Origin: Haberlea rhodopensis
Taxonomy: Eukaryota > Streptophyta > Magnoliopsida > Lamiales > Gesneriaceae
Direction: 5' to 3'
Length of the DNA stretch: 64,000 nucleotides
Assembly: GCA_907163345.1 (NCBI GenBank)
Contig: CAJQUN010000060.1
Location: 2,108,001-2,172,000, forward strand
Shown: one piece after another, positions 59,454-64,000 of the stretch
How the letters are laid out: each line of letters starts with the position of its first letter
How positions within the stretch are numbered: the first letter of the stretch is position 1
Notes under the pieces: model-generated
What the model saw: the letters and a program-made list of their open reading frames with translations, nothing else
What the model was told of the DNA's origin: nothing
The model's database searches: none
Position numbers and translations under genes: made by a program

Positions 59454-61063
59454 ATTCTTGATTCCATCTATCTGGTCATGGATTTGTACAGTTATGATGC
59501 AAATCCTGCCCCAAGTTATGTTACTCGAGCTATGTTGAGATCTCATATTTAATTTTATTTTAATTTCCCCCCTTGAACAAAGGGTAATACCCATTTCAAT
59601 AAACTGATATAATTGATATTAAGTGGATTTATTAAATTTTAAGGGTAATAATTTTTCGTTGTAAAACATAATTATACTAAAATGGTTGTTTTAATCAAAT
59701 AGTATGTCTGAATTTTTATTTTGTTATGTTAGTTTTGGATGTTATGGGGGATTGTAGGAAAAAAAATTATATATGGTAGAGATCCAATAAAGTTACTTTA
59801 CTTGGTACGTGGTTGCAAGTGTTATTTGAGTGTTTTATTGCACTTATCTATTGATTCTCTAAAAATAAGTAGGTAAAAGACAAGCATGTAATAAGATGTT
59901 TTTCCACTGTTTTTACTTGTGTGTCGTCAATTTTGTAATAATTTGATGTCCATTAAGCTGTTTTTATTTTAATATCAAATTCTTAATGTTTGTTTGTTTA
60001 AAATCAATTTTTTCAAATTTAAGCAAAAACTCATAAAAGTAATTTGAATAAACAATTATAAACACACATTTAACATGCTTTCACTTAATAACATGATCAA
60101 GGCATTGATGTTAAAGCAAATCATCAAAGTCCTATCTTGACGAAAGATTTGATTTTGAAGAATGGATTTGATAAATTTAGGATTTCAAATGATTCAATCC
60201 AAACGCACCCAAATAAAATAGTAAAAACTAATTAATTTTTTTTAACAAGGTAAAACCTAATTATTATCTAAGGCATAGCGATATGAAATTACGACAAATC
60301 AAATTTATTTTATATTTTAACAACTAAAGGTTGTACATGTAGCAGTTAAATTCGGGACTCCTAATAAATATTAAAACTAATGCCGAACTCAATGAAGTAT
60401 AAGGTCTAGGGTTAAGTTTAGAAATAGCGAATGATATATCGACCCCTTTATTTTTAGAGATTATTATTTTAGTCCTATCAGTTTAAAAAATAATATTTAC
60501 ATACCGTAATAGGTTTTTAGCATTTGTTAGACTTGAATTTCAAGATTTGGATGCTGGCCTATTAAAGCGTATGTGAATTTGTAATTTATGCCGAAATATA
60601 TAGGGTTTTTCTATTATTGCTCGGTCAAAAATCCTAACAATGTTATTTTATGGAGGGAGACAACCGTAATTTTTCATTAAAAATAGATAATATTTTACAA
60701 TAAAGTTTCAAATTTTAGTAAGAACTACTTTTTCATCCCAAATATTTAATTTGCAAATAACATGAATAAAAATTATTAAATATATTTAATAAAAATTTCA
60801 TTTGATGCTTTTATTATGATCTTTTACCCAAAAAACTCATATTATTTGAAAAAGCAATATATTAAATTCTAAAAGTTTGCCGTGATAGGCGACATTCCCA
60901 CATTTGTATTTGTTTGTTTACTGCATTGGGCTTTTTTATGTGGCCCAACTTTAACATTTTACAACTGTTCTTACAACCAAAGTCCATATCCACCTGAATA
61001 AAACCCTACTCCAGTTGGCGCCTCTTTTATCGTCGTCGTATTCCAAGGTCAGTCTTCTCATCA
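59454..61063. other. AT-rich intergenic region
   Basis: The AAED1 duplication continues to about 59605. From there to the helicase start I see no repeat or coding exon. The helicase promoter and 5' UTR are expected in the last 150-200 bases (GC content rises from about 60930). Confidence 0.45.
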
Positions 61064-63897
61064 ATGGCGAAGCGGAGACGAAACGACAACACAGTGCAAG
61101 CTGATATACAAGAAAAGACAGATAATAAATCGGTTTCAGAAGGTAAAGAAGAGCATGAAGATGACAAAGAAGAGCTGAGCTTCGAAGAGCTAGGCCTGGA
61201 TCCTCGCTTAATCCGAGCTCTATCCAAAAAATCGATCGAGAACCCCACTCCTATCCAGCGCGTCGCCATCCCACTTATCCTTGTACATTTTATCCATAAT
61301 TATATGCTTTTACAAGTGACGTTTGCTTGGATTTCTGCTATTTAGATTAAAAAGCTTTTTAAACTAGTTTTAAAGATTTTTGTAACTGCGTCGGTACCAT
61401 CCTAGGACGGTACGCCACAAAGTATGCATTTTTTATTTGGGTGGTATTATATTTTTATTGTTGTATCTTACAATTATTCTTATCCCGCCGAAATTTCAGA
61501 GTTTGCTGTGTACTAAATTTAAAGGTGTAAATTTTAACGAAATCCAACTTAATATGCGATATAAACTCACCAATAGATTTGGACTGTATATAAGTCGTGG
61601 TGAATTTTAGTTTAATTTGCTTTTATTATGTATGCAGGAAGGGAAAGATGTGGTGGCCCGTGCAAAAACCGGCTCTGGAAAAACCTTTGCTTATTTGCTA
61701 CCACTGCTTCAAAAGCTTTTCACGGATTCTCCCTCAAGAGTTAACCTTGCTCCTGTCGCTATTATTCTCGTTCCAACACGGGAATTGAGCCAACAAGTAT
61801 ATTTTGTTCGAGTCCTGATTCGTCATTGAATTTTTGGGCTTTTCTGGGTTATTTCTTTAATCACGTGTGCTCTTTGCTTTTCTCAGGTTTACTCTGAAGT
61901 GACATCATTCATTGAACTATGCAGAGTGCAGTTAAAAGTCTTTCAATTGGCCAGCACCATGTCTGCTTGTGAAACGGTTGGTTTATTTTTCTTTATTGTA
62001 TTACAACCAGTTTTTAGGGTATTTGCTCTGGAAATAAGGATAGCTTTTTTATACCAATTTTTTAAGATTTATGAAGTACTATGGCACTTTGCTGTAGAAA
62101 ACGGCTTTGTCAGGGCTGCCTGATATTCTTGTTTCGACTCCTGCGTGTGTGAAGAATTGCTTGTTGAGTGGGACACTTAAAGCTACAGACCTTCAAGAAT
62201 CACTTTCAGTTCTCATCCTTGATGAGGTCTGCACTTTCTCCTTTATCCTGCTTCGACTAATCATACTACAAAGTCTTTGTTGGACACAGTCAATTCAGCT
62301 CCAGGAAACTCTGATATTTTGTAAATAAAGTATCGTTTTACATTATTAGACTGTCTGGGCTCATATGAACTATGAATATAATTAATTATGCACATCACTG
62401 GATAAATTGGATACATGATAGATTCAAGTATCATTTGCATCTTTTCTTTAAAGTTACTGTGAAAATTTTGGCCCAAAATTACGTGAACATGAAATATATA
62501 GATAGGGAAATTTACAAGCATAATGCAAAGACGAGAGCAATTTTAGTCAACTAGTCTAAAGATGGAATATGTTTATCCTTGATATATTTTCATCTCGTCT
62601 AAATTCTTTAAAAGTAATTTAAATGTAGTTAAGATTTTGTAAATGGTCCTGCATAATAAACAAAGTACTAAAATTTGACAGTTTCATGAATTGTCATTTT
62701 GTAAATGAAGGCTAAACTGCGTTGATATGAGATAAAGAAGTTTCCAAGTCATTTTAAAAGAGTGGTTTTCTTTGTGTATAGTGATGACTATCAAATGTTC
62801 AAGTGTTTGGCATAGCTGCATAATTATGCATTAATAACATGTATGAACAAGTTGAATGAATCAATATGATTTGTTACCTAGTAATATGCGCTTTTATTTT
62901 TCAAATCAGGCAGATCTTCTATTTTCTTATGGATATGAGGATGATCTGAAAGCACTTACAGCTCATGTTCCCAAACGTTGTCAATGCCTTCTCATGTCTG
63001 CTACTTCAAGGTTAGTTACCTTGAATTCTGCTGTGATGTCTAGGTTATTATTATAAATTGTATGTTAGCTTAAAGATGTGCAACATAGCCATGTTAGAAT
63101 TGAGTAACTAGAATTTACGTACTCTGAATTTTTCTTCTATGAAAAAGACAGAGCGTGCCCCCACCCACCCATGCTTAAGGGAAACTATGGTGTCTGGCAA
63201 TTGGGTAGTTTCTTGGTATATGCTTTAGATAAAGTGCTTATATATTCTATTATAAAAATTCTTATTTATTTTGAACGTCTTCTGTGAGGCTACTGTATTG
63301 AGGCTAATTGTCACTTCTAGATTTCTTTCCCTTTTAATACAAACCTCTCTCCTTCTCTTACATTTTAATTTGTTTAAGTGGTTTGAAATTCAATCCTTTT
63401 GCTTGATAGATTATTTCTCTGTTTCCAATGAAATTACAGTGATGGTTTCTCAACTAAGAAGTAAGCAAAACCTGACTCCTTTTTTATGTGAATATTTGCA
63501 GTGATGATGTTGAAAAGTTAAAAAAGCTTATCCTACACAATCCTTACATCTTAACTCTGCCTGAAGTTGGGAATGTAAAGGATGATATTATCCCCAAAAA
63601 TGTACAGCAGTTTTATGTAAGCAATTACCAATTTCGCACCAAATGTTAATTGCAATTTTCTAGTTTGAATAAATGTATTTTTGTTTCCAAGGTAAACATT
63701 GACTCGCCATGTTTGTTTACTCTGGAGTTTCCTCTCATTTTATCCTTGGTGTTTTTACTTGTCAGCTTTCATGCAGTGCTCATGATAAGCTTGTGCATAT
63801 TCTTGCGCTCCTGAAGTTGGAGCTGGTTCAAAAAAAAGTGTTGATTTTTACGAACTCAATTGACATGAGTTTTAGATTGAAGCTGTTCTTTGAACAG
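61064..63897 (+). CDS. RH16: DEAD-box ATP-dependent RNA helicase, RH16/DDX56 (Dbp9) type, 5' part
   Basis: Seven exons (61064-61282, 61638-61796, 61887-61976, 62098-62226, 62910-63010, 63502-63616, 63766-63897) give 315 residues without error; the gene runs off the right edge. The Q motif is NPTPIQRVAIP (residues 61-71). Motif I is AKTGSGKT (82-89), Ia is PTRELSQQ, and Ib is STPA. Motif II DEAD is split by an intron after Glu199 (LILDE, then AD). SAT of motif III is at 229-231. The second domain begins DVEKLKKLILHNPYILTLPE and reaches KKVLIFTNSIDMSFRLKLF. Homologues act in the nucleolus in large-subunit ribosome assembly. The acidic N-terminus and the FSYGYEDDLKALTAHVP segment point to RH16 and not other DEAD-box families. 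Confidence 0.92.
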
Positions 63898-64000
63898 GTA
63901 GATTGGTTCACCTTGTGTTTGCAGATTGAACCAGGATCATATCATTGTGGTTAAAGTTTAATCACTAGTTTATGAATCACGGAAATAATAATGAGTTAAA

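Noticed and set aside
61620..61788. Alternative plus-strand frames overlapping helicase exon 2
   Set aside because: The frame with motif I (AKTGSGKT) is the real one; the other is a shifted shadow.
1..64000. CRISPR arrays, bacterial operons, riboswitches
   Set aside because: The window is clearly plant nuclear DNA; the repeat arrays seen are LTR palindromes or minisatellites without regular spacers.
1..64000. tRNA genes
   Set aside because: The TGGTATCAGAGC stretches (10659, 20217, 43262 and near 25445) are primer binding sites next to LTRs or a pararetroviral leader; no cloverleaf surrounds them.

Overview
This is a nuclear genome window from a flowering plant. The genes have many short exons with GT-AG introns, several encode plant-specific or plastid/mitochondrial proteins, and much of the DNA is LTR retrotransposon. 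A eudicot is likely; I cannot name the species. Exon models were built by hand from splice sites and unbroken reading frames.

Genes, left to right: the 3' part of a red chlorophyll catabolite reductase (to 696, +); a complete five-exon telomere repeat-binding factor of the Myb/histone H1 type (2025-4327, -); complex I subunit NDUFS4 (24726-27238, +); an unrecognised small basic protein (27875-28504, -); an ACT-domain-repeat protein of the ACR family (29260-31551, -); a plastid AAED1/peroxiredoxin-like gene (46571-48921, +) and its 5'-truncated duplicate (57431-59453, +); and the first seven exons of a DEAD-box helicase of the RH16/DDX56 type (61064 to the right edge, +).

Between them lie two blocks of mobile DNA. 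Block 1 (6148-24419) is a minus-strand Ty3/gypsy element of the Tat type that carries an antisense ORF. It is invaded by a gag-only copia element (9249-13504) and a minus-strand Tekay-type chromovirus (13505-22323). The chromovirus flanks do not match: one side is copia LTR and the other is Tat reverse transcriptase. Two chromovirus insertions therefore probably recombined and deleted what lay between them. Block 2 (about 34.3-59.6 kb) holds a decayed endogenous pararetrovirus (34309-44103, -) split by a solo LTR with 5-bp target duplications, a diverged minisatellite, the AAED1 duplication, and a decayed copia element carrying another solo LTR with perfect 5-bp target duplications. That copia element has cut off the transit-peptide exon of the second AAED1 copy.

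Other notable structures are a perfect 63-bp-arm hairpin at 5772-5899, arrays of short palindromes inside the LTRs of unrelated elements, a TRIM element in an NDUFS4 intron, and a 25-bp copy of a telomere-binding-factor exon end in the neighbouring intergenic DNA.
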